Assembly (NCBI RefSeq): GCF_020880995.1 | Contig: NZ_JAJISD010000004.1 | Coordinates: 372,001 to 436,000 of the forward strand | Reading direction: 5' to 3' | DNA from: Reyranella aquatilis | GTDB lineage: Bacteria > Pseudomonadota > Alphaproteobacteria > Reyranellales > Reyranellaceae | Length of the DNA stretch: 64,000 bases | Part shown: one piece after another, positions 24,272 to 32,029 of the stretch | How the letters are laid out: every line of letters starts with the position of its first letter | Position numbering within the stretch: the stretch's first letter is position 1 | Notes under the pieces: generated by a model | The model's database searches: none | Told to the model about the DNA's origin: nothing | Seen by the model: only the letters and a program-made list of their open reading frames with translations | Made by a program: the position numbers and the translations under genes

Positions 24272-25330
24272 CTAGAGTTTGGGCGGCGGGTAGTAGGGTC
24301 GGTCGCCCAGCGCCTGCACGCGCTTCCAGAAATCGGGGCCCGATGCCTTGCCGACCTCGTCGAGGTCGGCCGCCTGACGCCACAGGCTCCACGAGTCGGG
24401 ATGCAGGCGGCTCGCTTCCGCCATCTGCCGGTCGCCTTCGGCGACGCGGCCGTTCGCCCGCAGCCACACGCCGAGACGGAAGCGCGCCCTCGCCTCGGCG
24501 ATCTCCGGCGTGACCTTCGGCAGGCTGGCGCGCGCACGATCGGCGGGCAGCGCATGCGCCCCGGTCGAGACCCAGGCGCGCACCGCGTCGAGATAGGCCT
24601 GTCGCGCGGCCAGACGCTCGGCCTGGTCTTCCGGCGTCATGGTGCGGGTCTGGAGGTCCATGCGCCGGAAGTGATCGGTCGAGCCCGCGGTCTCGGGCGG
24701 CCGTGCGATCCGCCCCTGCTCGTCGATCCAGATCGCCTGCGGCACGTTCACGAGATTGTAGAGGTCTTCCAGCCGGTGCTCGGTGTCGATCAGCTGCCAG
24801 TAGGACGACTTGGCCTGTTCGATCCAGGGACGCGCATGCTCCGCGCCGCGGCTTTCCTGCGCCACGGCCACGACCATGAACCCCTTGTCCTTCAGTTCTT
24901 CGTAGAGGGCCTGCCACACGGGCAAGTCAAAGCGGCAGCCTCACCAACTGGCCCACGTGGCGAGGAAGACCTTTCGCCCGCGCAACTGCGACAGCGAGCG
25001 CGGCACGCCATCCAGGTCCGGCAGGGTGAAGTCCGGCGCCTCGAGCCCTTCGAGGGCGGCGTTGCGCTCCTCGGGCGGCGCGCCCAGCGCCCACACGTCG
25101 CGCGCCTCGCTGGCGATCACCGGCCCGCCGAGCTTCTTCCAGAAGGCTTCGAGATCGACCTCGTTGGGCGCCAGGGCCGATGCCGGCAGCGGCACGCAGA
25201 GGTCGGCACGGCACATGCCTTCCGGCTTGAGGGTCCAGCCCGTCACCCTTTCGGCGTCGAGGGGGCTCATCCAGAGCCCGTCATGTGCGGCGATGTCGTG
25301 CTCGCCGTCCGGCGTGAGGATCTTGGTCAT
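24272..25330 (-). CDS. TlpA/ResA-like redoxin, probable selenoprotein (in-frame TGA at the active site)
   Basis: Read with TGA 24943-24941 as Sec130, this is a 352-residue protein. Residues 1-88 are an N-terminal domain with CRADLCVPLP; residues 90-225 are a redoxin domain ([38 protein letters not shown]) with the cis-Pro loop VNVPQAIWIDEQG; the C-terminus is TPR-like. The TGA falls exactly where the first cysteine of the WCxxC motif stands in TlpA relatives, the frame continues without a shift into conserved redoxin sequence, and a Cys follows two residues later. Without Sec the gene would be split in two. A pseudogene by one base change is the alternative. It precedes the M19 gene by eight bases. 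Confidence 0.8.
24908..24940 (-). promoter_or_regulatory. Candidate bacterial SECIS hairpin
   Basis: Immediately 3' of the TGA, GGCTGCC can pair with GGCAGGCC 18 bases later with one bulged G, and a GC/GT wobble extension closes the loop to TTTGACTTGCCCGT. Bacterial SECIS elements lie in this position, but the loop geometry is only a loose match to the usual rule, so this is weak support. Confidence 0.4.
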
Positions 25331-25410
25331 GCCGGAAGCCAAGCACCTTTCGGCGCGGCGGGAAAGCTCCCCGTCGCGCACTTTACGACAGTGCGTGTGT
25401 CACACCCCCG

Positions 25411-27045
25411 CTATTTCGGCGTCGAGATCGTCGTTTCCTTGGAGGTGATGAACTCGAGCAGGACGGGCACGCCCTTCTTCGTCTGTTCGATGCCGCGCTT
25501 GATGGCCGGCACGATGTCCTCCGGCTTGGTGATCCGTTCGCCGTAGCCGCCGAAGGCCCTGGCCATGGCGGCGTAGTCGCCCGAAATGTCGGTCGAGCGG
25601 TACTTCTCGGTCGACACCTTCATGATGTGCAGTTCGATCGCCATCGAGAAGTTGTTGAGCAGGATCGACATGATCGGAATGCGCTCGCGCACCGCCGTCT
25701 CGAAGTCCATGCCGGTGAAGCCGATGGCGGCGTCGCCCCAGACGTTGATGCAGAGCTTGTCCGGGCAGGCGAGCTTGGCGCCCATGGCAAGGCCGAGCCC
25801 GTAGCCCAGCTGCGTGGTCTTGCCCCAGCCGATGTAGGTGTGCGGCGCGGTCGTCTTCCAGAACGGCGAGAGCTGGTCGCGCGGGCTGCCGGCGTCGTGG
25901 GTGATGATCGTGTTGGCCTTGTCGACCGTGTGCTGCAGGTCCCACAGCACGCGATAGGGATTGAGCGGCGCCTCGTTGTTGGTGAGCTTGGGCATCCACT
26001 CCTTAAGCCACTCGTCGGCGATCGGCTTGATCTCGGCCACCACCGGCGCGGCATCGCGCTGCTTGCCGCCCACGAGCTTGCTGCACTCGTCGATCATGGC
26101 GCGCAGCGCGAGCTTGGCATCGCCGATCAGGCCGTACTGGCACCGCACGTCCTTGTTGAGATGGTTGGGATCCAGCGTCGTGTGGATCACCGTCTTGCCC
26201 TTCGGCATCGAGATGCCGAAGTTCGTCTCGGTGAAGGAACAGCCGATGCCGAACAGCACGTCGCACTTGTCGAGGAAGTGGCGGACCTGCCGGGGATAGG
26301 CACGGCCGCCGGAGCCCAGCGACAGCGGATGGGTCTCGTCGAAGCTGCTCTTGCCCTGAAGCGAGGTGCAGACCGGAATCGCCAGCAGCTCGGCCAGTTC
26401 CTTCAGCTCGTCATAGGCTTCGGCCCAGTGCACGCCGTGGCCCGCATAGATGACCGGGCGCCTGGCCTCGACCAGTACCCTGGCGGCTTCCTTCACCGCC
26501 GCCGGATCGGGACCGTAGCGCGTCGGCTTGATCGGCTCGTAGGTCAGCGGATCGGGCGCGTCCTCGCCATTGGCCTCGGCCGGGAACTCGATGATGACCG
26601 GCGAACCGCGGCCGTTGCGCAGCAGACTGAAGGCCCGGCGCATGATGTTCTCGATGTCGGCGCCCGAGGTGATCGGCTCGGCGTGCTTGGCGACATGCGC
26701 CATGGTGATGGTCGAGTTGAAGTTCGGCGGCACGTGCGCGATGCGCCGCGGATAGCCCGCCGGGATCACCAGCAGCGGCACCGATTCGCCGTAGGCCTGG
26801 GCCACGCCGCCATAGGCGTTCTCCGAACCCGGGCCGCTCTGCATGCAGAACACGCCCATCTTGCGGCCCTTGGTCAGGCGCGACATGGCGTCGGCCATGT
26901 GCAGGCCGATGCGCTCCTGGCGCACGATGATCGGGCGGATGTCGATCGCCGCGCAGTGCTCGATCAGATGGTTGACGGGATAGGCGAAGAGATACTCGAC
27001 CCCCTCGCGCTTCAGGATTTCGGCGACGGCCGGGCCGGTCTTCAT
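25411..27045 (-). CDS. Thiamine-diphosphate-dependent enzyme, acetolactate synthase-like
   Basis: A 544-residue ThDP enzyme of the acetolactate synthase/benzoylformate decarboxylase fold. The N-terminal Pyr domain has the cofactor-activating Glu in VRQERIGLHMADAMSRL; the PP domain has the GDx-N(26)-NN metal motif from WGDAAIGFTGMDFETAV to SILLNNFS. The middle FAD/nucleotide-like domain shows SGGRAYPRQVRHFLDKCDVLFGIGCSFTETNFGI. The length is typical. Stand-alone members of this type serve as oxalyl-CoA-like decarboxylases or 2-oxoacid lyases; the substrate is not evident. No regulatory small subunit (ilvH) lies nearby, arguing against valine/isoleucine synthesis. Confidence 0.88.
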   Translation of the reverse strand: MKTGPAVAEILKREGVEYLFAYPVNHLIEHCAAIDIRPIIVRQERIGLHMADAMSRLTKGRKMGVFCMQSGPGSENAYGGVAQAYGESVPLLVIPAGYPRRIAHVPPNFNSTITMAHVAKHAEPITSGADIENIMRRAFSLLRNGRGSPVIIEFPAEANGEDAPDPLTYEPIKPTRYGPDPAAVKEAARVLVEARRPVIYAGHGVHWAEAYDELKELAELLAIPVCTSLQGKSSFDETHPLSLGSGGRAYPRQVRHFLDKCDVLFGIGCSFTETNFGISMPKGKTVIHTTLDPNHLNKDVRCQYGLIGDAKLALRAMIDECSKLVGGKQRDAAPVVAEIKPIADEWLKEWMPKLTNNEAPLNPYRVLWDLQHTVDKANTIITHDAGSPRDQLSPFWKTTAPHTYIGWGKTTQLGYGLGLAMGAKLACPDKLCINVWGDAAIGFTGMDFETAVRERIPIMSILLNNFSMAIELHIMKVSTEKYRSTDISGDYAAMARAFGGYGERITKPEDIVPAIKRGIEQTKKGVPVLLEFITSKETTISTPK

Positions 27046-27064
27046 TCTTGCCTCCCAATCGACA

Positions 27065-27114
27065 GTGTCATCCTGAGCGCAGCGAAGGATCCTTCGCTAC
27101 GCTCGGGATGACAC
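27065..27114. repeat. Short palindromic repeat, family B, copy 1
   Basis: 50 bp near-perfect inverted repeat: GTGTCATCCTGAGCGCAGCG, then AAGGATCCTTCG and CTACGCTCGGGATGACAC. It lies in the 75 bp gap between the VWA gene end and the ThDP-enzyme start. A related, more divided copy is at 59160-59270. Confidence 0.8.
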
Positions 27115-27120
27115 CGCGTG

Positions 27121-28302
27121 TTACTTGTTCAGTTCCTTCATCGCGCTGTCGAGGCCGCCCAGGGTGAGCGGGAACATGCGGTTGCCGGTGAGCTGCTGCA
27201 GCAGCTGGATCGACGGCGTGTAGCTCCAGTGCCGCTCGGGCACCGGATTCAGCCATACCATGCTGCGATAGGTGTCGGAGACGCGCTGGATCCAGGTCTG
27301 CCCGGATTCCTCGTTCCAGTGCTCCACCGAGCCGCCCGGATAGGCGATCTCGTAGGGGCTCATCGAGGCGTCGCCGACGAACAGCACCTTGTAGTCCGGC
27401 GGATAGGTGTGCAGCAGCTGCTGCGTCGAGAAGGTGTCGACGTGGCGGCGGCGATTGTCCTTCCACAGCTTCTCGTAGAGGCAGTTGTGGAAGTAGAAGA
27501 ACTCGAGGTGCTTGAACTCCGAGCGCGCCGCCGAGAACAGCTCCTCGCAGACGCGGATATGCGCGTCCATCGAGCCGCCGATGTCGAACAGCAGCAGCAG
27601 CTTCACCTTGTTGCGCCGCTCCGGCACCATCTTGATGTCGAGGTAGCCGGCATTGCGCGCGGTCGAGCGGATCGTGTCGGGCATGTCGAGCTCGACCTCG
27701 GCGCCCTCGCGCGCGAACTTGCGCAGGCGGCGCAGCGCGATCTTGATGTTGCGCGTGCCGATCTCGACCGTGTCGTCGAGGTTCTTGTACTCGCGCTTGT
27801 CCCACACCTTGACGGCGCGACCCTCGCGACCCTTGTCCTGGCCGATGCGCACGCCCTCGGGATTGAAGCCGTAGGCGCCGAACGGCGAGGTGCCGGCCGT
27901 GCCGATCCACTTGCTGCCGCCCTGGTGGCGCTTCTGCTGCTCCTCGAGACGCTTCTTCAGCGTCTCCATGAGCTTCTCCCAGCCGCCCATCGCCTCGATC
28001 TGCTTCTTCTCCTCCTCGGTCAGAAGCTTCTCGGCCAGCTTGCGCAGCCATTCCTCGGGAATTTCGGCGGCGATGCCCTCGGCGGGCAGCGCCTCGAGGC
28101 CCTTGAAGACGGTGCCGAACACGCGGTCGAACTTGTCGAGGTTGCGCTCGTCCTTCACCAGCGCGGCGCGCGACAGATAGTAGAAGTCGTCGACGCTGTA
28201 GTCGGCCACTCCCTTGTCCATCGCCTCCATCAGGGCGAGATATTCCTTGATGGAGACCGGCAGCTTGGCATTGCGCAATTCGAGGAAGAAATTCACGAAC
28301 AT
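27121..28302 (-). CDS. VWA domain protein (CoxE-like), partner of MoxR ATPase
   Basis: A 393-residue cytosolic protein. The C-terminal half is a von Willebrand A-like domain with the MIDAS-type loop LLFDIGGSMDAHI near residue 247 and a further metal-site segment FVGDASMSPYEI. The N-terminal half is helical and charged (LLTEEEKKQIEAMGGWEKLMETLKKRLEEQQ). The arrangement, 22 bases after a MoxR-type AAA ATPase, is the standard pair that remodels or inserts cofactors into target enzymes (as CoxE with CoxD). No carbon monoxide dehydrogenase genes are adjacent, so the client here is unknown. Confidence 0.9.
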   Translation of the reverse strand: MFVNFFLELRNAKLPVSIKEYLALMEAMDKGVADYSVDDFYYLSRAALVKDERNLDKFDRVFGTVFKGLEALPAEGIAAEIPEEWLRKLAEKLLTEEEKKQIEAMGGWEKLMETLKKRLEEQQKRHQGGSKWIGTAGTSPFGAYGFNPEGVRIGQDKGREGRAVKVWDKREYKNLDDTVEIGTRNIKIALRRLRKFAREGAEVELDMPDTIRSTARNAGYLDIKMVPERRNKVKLLLLFDIGGSMDAHIRVCEELFSAARSEFKHLEFFYFHNCLYEKLWKDNRRRHVDTFSTQQLLHTYPPDYKVLFVGDASMSPYEIAYPGGSVEHWNEESGQTWIQRVSDTYRSMVWLNPVPERHWSYTPSIQLLQQLTGNRMFPLTLGGLDSAMKELNK

Positions 28303-28324
28303 CGCGTTCTCCTCTCCGCCGTGA

Positions 28325-29173
28325 TTACTGGCGCTGCTCCCGCCGCGCCATGAAGGCCAGGCGCTCGAACAGATGGACGTCCTGCTCGTTCTTGAGCAGC
28401 GCGCCGTGCAGCGGCGGGATCAGCTGCTTGCTGTCCTTCGACCGCAGCGACTCCGGCGACATGTCCTCGACCATCAGCAGCTTCAGCCAGTCGAGCAGCT
28501 CGGAGGTCGACGGCTTCTTCTTGAGGCCCGGCACTTCGCGGATGTCGTAGAACACGTTCAGCGCCTCGCGCAGCAGGTTGCGCTGCAGGTCGGGGAAGTG
28601 GACGTCGACGATCTGCGTCATCGTCTCGCGATCGGGGAAGCGGATGTAGTGGAAGAAGCAGCGGCGCAGGAAGGCGTCCGGCAGCTCCTTCTCGTTGTTC
28701 GAGGTGATCATCACGATCGGGCGCTGCTCCGCCTTGATCGTCTGCTGCGTCTCGTAGACGTAGAACTGCATGCGATCGAGTTCGAGCAGCAGGTCGTTCG
28801 GGAACTCGATGTCGGCCTTGTCGATCTCGTCGATCAGCAGGATCGGCCGCGTCTCGGAGGTAAAGGCCTCCCACATCTTGCCGCGCTTGATGTAGTTGCC
28901 GATGTCCTTCACGCGCTCGTCGCCGAGCTGGCTGTCGCGCAGGCGCGAGACGGCGTCGTACTCGTAGAGGCCCTGCTGCGCCTTGGTGGTCGACTTGATG
29001 TGCCACTCGATGATCGGCGCGTTCAGCGCCTTGGCCACCTCGTGCGCCAGCACGGTCTTGCCGGTGCCCGGCTCGCCCTTGATGAGCAGCGGGCGCTGCA
29101 GCGCGATGGACGCGTTAACGGCAACGCGCAGGTCGTCGCTGGCAACGTAGGAGTCGGTACCGGTAAATTTCAT
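28325..29173 (-). CDS. MoxR-family AAA+ ATPase
   Basis: A 282-residue AAA+ protein. Walker A is GEPGTGKTVLA near residue 37, Walker B is ILLIDEIDKAD near residue 105, sensor 1 is VMITSNNEKELPDAFLRRC with the arginine finger. The ATG at 29173 starts the family-typical MKFTGTDSYVASDDLRVAVNAS; sequence further upstream is not conserved. It forms a chaperone pair with the VWA protein that follows. It sits downstream of the cytochrome b561 gene by 78 bases on the same strand. Confidence 0.93.
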   Translation of the reverse strand: MKFTGTDSYVASDDLRVAVNASIALQRPLLIKGEPGTGKTVLAHEVAKALNAPIIEWHIKSTTKAQQGLYEYDAVSRLRDSQLGDERVKDIGNYIKRGKMWEAFTSETRPILLIDEIDKADIEFPNDLLLELDRMQFYVYETQQTIKAEQRPIVMITSNNEKELPDAFLRRCFFHYIRFPDRETMTQIVDVHFPDLQRNLLREALNVFYDIREVPGLKKKPSTSELLDWLKLLMVEDMSPESLRSKDSKQLIPPLHGALLKNEQDVHLFERLAFMARREQRQ

Positions 29174-29251
29174 GGTGCAAAATCCAAATTTCACTGTTGT
29201 TTCAACCACCCTAGAGGGGCGGTTTCGGGCCAGCAAGGCCGCGCGAGCAGG

Positions 29252-29947
29252 TCAGCCGCCCGCGCGCACGATGAAATAGACCAGGGCGGCGCAGGCCAGC
29301 AGGACAGACATCGCAAGGCGGCCCGAGGCGAAGCGGAGCCGCGGTGCAGGCTCGCCCGGCTCCACCGCCTGATCCAGCCGCTTGCGGCCGGTGATCATCG
29401 GGCCGATCAGATTGTGCCGCTTCCAGACGAGGTAGAGCGCGACGGCCGCGACGTGGACCGCCACCAGGATCAGCAGCACGTTGATCCACCAGGCATGGAA
29501 GGCGGTGGCACGGTCGACCCATTTGTCGGCGACCTTGAGCGCCAGGGGTCCGTTCACCATGCCGGTGTCGGTGTCGGCCGCGAAGAGACCGGCCACGACC
29601 TGGGCCAGCACGGCGAAGATCAGGACGACGACCATCGCGCCGCCCATCGGGTTGTGGCCGACGTCGCGCGGCCCCTCCTTGCGGAAGAGATGACCGACAT
29701 GGGTGAGCGCCGCCGCCGGGCCCTTCAGGAAGTGCGAGAAGCGGGCCGTGCTGCTGCCCACGAAGCCCCAGACGATGCGGAACAGCAGCAGCGTCAGGAT
29801 GGCGTAGCCCGACCAGAAGTGTAGTTGCATCCAGTCGCCCTTGGCGCGGCCGCTGAAATACGAGGTCGCCATCAGGATTACGAGCAGCCAGTGGAACAGC
29901 CGGACGGGAACGTCCCAGACGAGGATCTTGTCGTTCTTGCCGGCCAT
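29252..29947 (-). CDS. Cytochrome b561 family membrane protein
   Basis: A 231-residue dihaem cytochrome b561 of the bacterial Ni/Fe-hydrogenase-cytochrome-b-like fold. Four core helices with haem-ligand histidines at His19 (RLFHWLL) and His43 (QLHFWSGY), and later ones in RATAFHAWWINVLLILVAVHVAAV. A fifth hydrophobic helix ends the protein. It shuttles electrons between quinol and a periplasmic acceptor. The gene is divergent from a cytochrome c' gene across 200 bp, a pairing often seen for b561/c' modules, suggesting that cytochrome c' is its redox partner. Confidence 0.9.
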   Translation of the reverse strand: MAGKNDKILVWDVPVRLFHWLLVILMATSYFSGRAKGDWMQLHFWSGYAILTLLLFRIVWGFVGSSTARFSHFLKGPAAALTHVGHLFRKEGPRDVGHNPMGGAMVVVLIFAVLAQVVAGLFAADTDTGMVNGPLALKVADKWVDRATAFHAWWINVLLILVAVHVAAVALYLVWKRHNLIGPMITGRKRLDQAVEPGEPAPRLRFASGRLAMSVLLACAALVYFIVRAGG

Positions 29948-30147
29948 CGGTCGTCATCTCCTGTGCAAGTCGCGAGCATAGTCGAACCGCGGGCCCGGTG
30001 GGCAGGGGTTGCGAGGAACGACCACACGCAGTCGTGATTGATGTTGGGGTCCGTGCAGGTTCGCTTTCTGCGCCAACCTCTGCAACAAATAGACCGTCGG
30101 CGAGGCATAAATTGTCCGTCGTCCGCAATTCTAAAGGGGATGGTACG

Positions 30148-30603
30148 ATGAGGAAGACTTTGGTCGTGGCGCTGGTCGGTGCCCTGGCAGCCGGTGCGAT
30201 GGTGGGCGGTGCGACGATCGCGATGGCCCAGGGCGACGTGATCGCCCAGCGCAAGGATAACCGCAAGCAGGCCGCCGCTGCGATGCGCGCCGTCAAGGCA
30301 ATCGTCGACGCCAAGGGCCCGACGGCCGGCGCCGTCGAACAGGCCGCCAAGCTCAAGACGCTCGAGGCCGCCTTCGTGAAGATGTTCCCGGCCGGTTCCG
30401 ACAAGGGCGAGACGCGCGCCCTGCCGGTCATCTGGACGGACTGGGCGGGCTTCGAGGCCGCCAGCAAGGCATCCGACGCCGCCTACGACAAGCTCGCGGT
30501 CGCCGCCGGCTCGGGCAATGCCGAGGCGCTGGCGACGGCCTTCGCCGATGTCGGCAAGACCTGCGGCGCCTGCCATCAGAAGTTCCAGGCGAAGGCCAAC
30601 TAG
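30148..30603 (+). CDS. Cytochrome c' (class II)
   Basis: A 151-residue periplasmic cytochrome c'. Signal peptide through residues 1-28 (ending IAMAQ); four-helix-bundle sequence with DVIAQRKDNRKQAAAAMRAVK and FEAASKASDAAYDKLA; haem motif CGACH at residues 139-143, just before the C-terminus as in class II cytochromes. It binds NO and serves in nitrosative defence or as an electron carrier. ATG 30148 follows AAGGGGA. A strong terminator follows (30641). Divergent from cytochrome b561. Confidence 0.95.
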   Translation: MRKTLVVALVGALAAGAMVGGATIAMAQGDVIAQRKDNRKQAAAAMRAVKAIVDAKGPTAGAVEQAAKLKTLEAAFVKMFPAGSDKGETRALPVIWTDWAGFEAASKASDAAYDKLAVAAGSGNAEALATAFADVGKTCGACHQKFQAKAN

Positions 30604-30640
30604 GCGCCCGCCGGCTTCCAGAATCATCGCTTCAAGCGAA

Positions 30641-30669
30641 GGGCGGCGGTTTATCCCGCCGCCCTTTTT
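30641..30669 (+). terminator. Rho-independent terminator after cytochrome c'
   Basis: GGGCGGCGG-TTTATC-CCGCCGCCC followed by TTTTT, 38 bases after the cytochrome c' stop. Nine G:C pairs with a U run. Confidence 0.9.
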
Positions 30670-30693
30670 CGTTGGCTGAAGCGCGCCGGCCGG

Positions 30694-31344
30694 TCAGGCG
30701 GCCACGCCGCTCTGGCGCGGTGCCGTAAAGGCCCGCTGCACGATCGACTCGGCCTCGAAGCGCCAGGTGCGCGAAGCGTTCATCGGCGACAGGCGCAGCC
30801 GGTCGCGCATGTTCATCCAGCGCTCGAAGCCGAAAGCCACGTCGAGGGAATCGAGAACCGGCTCGCGCGCTCGGGGTTCGAGGGCGTCAAGTTCGACCGC
30901 AAACCACACCGCCACCCGTTCCCGAAGCTGCTGGCGAAGATGCGCGATCCCGCGGCCGACGGCCGGCGCCACGCCGCATACGCGCTGGGCGAAGTGCCAG
31001 ACCGGCAGCCATTGCTCGAACGTCTGGGCCCTGTCCGACACCAGCAATGCGGTGCGCTTGGCCAGCGGCACCGCCCGGTCCACGGGACGATCCGGATCGA
31101 AGGCTCGGCTGACGGACAGGTCGAACGCGGCCTCATAGAGATCCGCGAGACGGGGAAAATGCTGGAAGAGGACGGTCGCCGGAACGCCCGCAATCGAGGC
31201 GATGATGGCCGGGCTCGGCTCGACGTCGCCCGCCTGGATGAGATCGAGGGTGGTCTGAACCAGGGATTGCCGGATCCGCTGCCCACCGACGATACGGCCG
31301 TCCTGGGAAAGCGAGACATCAACGGGGAATCCGACAATTTTCAT
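30694..31344 (-). CDS. TetR-family transcriptional regulator
   Basis: A 216-residue TetR-like protein. The HTH is near residues 24-70: RQSLVQTTLDLIQAGDVEPSPAIIASIAGVPATVLFQHFPRLADLYEAAFDLS. The turn is slightly degenerate relative to classic TetR (FQHF in place of YYYF). The C-terminal ligand domain is unassigned. The N-terminal 20 residues (MKIVGFPVDVSLSQDGRIVGG) are unusual for the family, so the start may lie further in. Upstream is a 685 bp AT-richer gap with a GTTAG-N12-CTAAC inverted repeat close to the start, a possible operator. It converges with the cytochrome c' terminator. Confidence 0.7.
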   Translation of the reverse strand: MKIVGFPVDVSLSQDGRIVGGQRIRQSLVQTTLDLIQAGDVEPSPAIIASIAGVPATVLFQHFPRLADLYEAAFDLSVSRAFDPDRPVDRAVPLAKRTALLVSDRAQTFEQWLPVWHFAQRVCGVAPAVGRGIAHLRQQLRERVAVWFAVELDALEPRAREPVLDSLDVAFGFERWMNMRDRLRLSPMNASRTWRFEAESIVQRAFTAPRQSGVAA

Positions 31345-31405
31345 GGAAACCGACCGGCGAGAGTTAGCGTGTCAAAAATCTAACACTGCTCGGATTTTGC
31401 GTAAC

Positions 31406-31423
31406 TTGCAAAAATGCATATCT
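31406..31423 (+). promoter_or_regulatory. TTGCAAAAwTGCATATCT element, site 1
   Basis: TTGCAAAAATGCATATCT, about 60 bases upstream of the TetR start. The core TGCA-AAAA-TGCA is palindromic, extended by ATAT. The same element recurs at 31841 and in front of the praR-like gene at 39936. Confidence 0.55.
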
Positions 31424-31571
31424 AACAACTCACACACCCTTATTTATCTGCATTTATCGTCCGTCAGATAGGCATTTTTGATGATCTGACATTGCATTTT
31501 AGCCGCAATATGTAAAAATCAAGCATATTGTCGTGACGAGCTGGATCGCAAGGGACGGCCGGAACGCGCCC

Positions 31572-31800
31572 CAAAAATACGAAAGGCCGGTCGCTTGGGG
31601 AACGACCGGCCTTCCTTATGAGCCCGCCTGGGTGTGTGGGGTATCGAAGCCTTGGGGTGTGTGGGAAGGGGCTTCGATGAACGGCTTGGGAGGCCGTCGG
31701 CGGGCTGTGTGGATCTCTCTGGTGGGAGCGCTCGGTCGAGCGCTGCCTGTGGGTTGTCGTTCAAAAACCTTCAGCGATGCAATTGGAGACCAAACCGGCC
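31572..31800 (-). ncRNA. Candidate structured small RNA
   Basis: Read on the minus strand, the region folds into an 8 bp hairpin (AGCGCTCG/CGAGCGCT, 31744-31727), then a closed multi-branch unit with outer stem AGCCCGCC/GGCGGGCT (31706-31699 with 31628-31621), inner stems 31677-31670 with 31651-31644 (TCGAAGCC/GGCTTCGA) and 31696-31682 (CGGCCT/AAGCCG), and finally a terminator hairpin followed by a U-rich tail. Two CCACACACCC stretches lie in the loops. The 5' end is estimated. It does not match any family I can name. Confidence 0.45.
31585..31611 (-). terminator. Rho-independent terminator of the candidate small RNA
   Basis: GGCCGGTCG-TTCCCCAAG-CGACCGGCC, then TTTCGTATTTTT on the minus strand. 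On the plus strand the hairpin is followed only by TTCCTTATG, so it reads best on the minus strand. Confidence 0.7.
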
Positions 31801-31840
31801 TCACGAAGAGACCGTAACAGCTGTACCATAAGACAGTTAG

Positions 31841-31858
31841 TTGCAAAATTGCATATCT
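31841..31858 (+). promoter_or_regulatory. TTGCAAAAwTGCATATCT element, site 2
   Basis: TTGCAAAATTGCATATCT. It lies upstream (minus-strand sense) of the candidate small RNA and would overlap or adjoin its promoter. It differs from site 1 by one base. Confidence 0.55.
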
Positions 31859-32029
31859 TCTTTCGGAGGGGCCGGAGAAAGATCAACAAATCCTACACTA
31901 GCCTGCGGTCAGATAGTCGAAAAAAGGAGCGCACGGACCGCGCAGAACAAGCAAAAAACTCGACTTTCTCCAAGTTTTTCAACGAGAAAAGATCACCGGA
32001 GCCCTCGGGGACAGCATTTCTTGATGCAA

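Larger units (their letters stand above)
31345..32029. other. 685 bp AT-richer intergenic region with RNA and operator-like elements
   Basis: Lower GC than anything around it. From low to high coordinate: a GTTAG-N12-CTAAC inverted repeat near 31361-31382; TTGCAAAAATGCATATCT at 31406-31423; AT-rich sequence to 31540; a hairpin with U-rich 3' side on the minus strand (31572-31611); a multi-stem region to 31745 forming the candidate small RNA; TTGCAAAATTGCATATCT at 31841-31858; then A/T-runs up to the hydrolase stop. No protein frame is convincing. Confidence 0.7.

Noticed and set aside
24941-24943. TGA in the redoxin gene as a simple nonsense mutation
   Set aside because: It hits exactly the active-site Cys codon, and coding sequence stays intact downstream for over 220 codons; a pseudogene would be expected to show other damage. 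Kept as the main alternative, not as the call.
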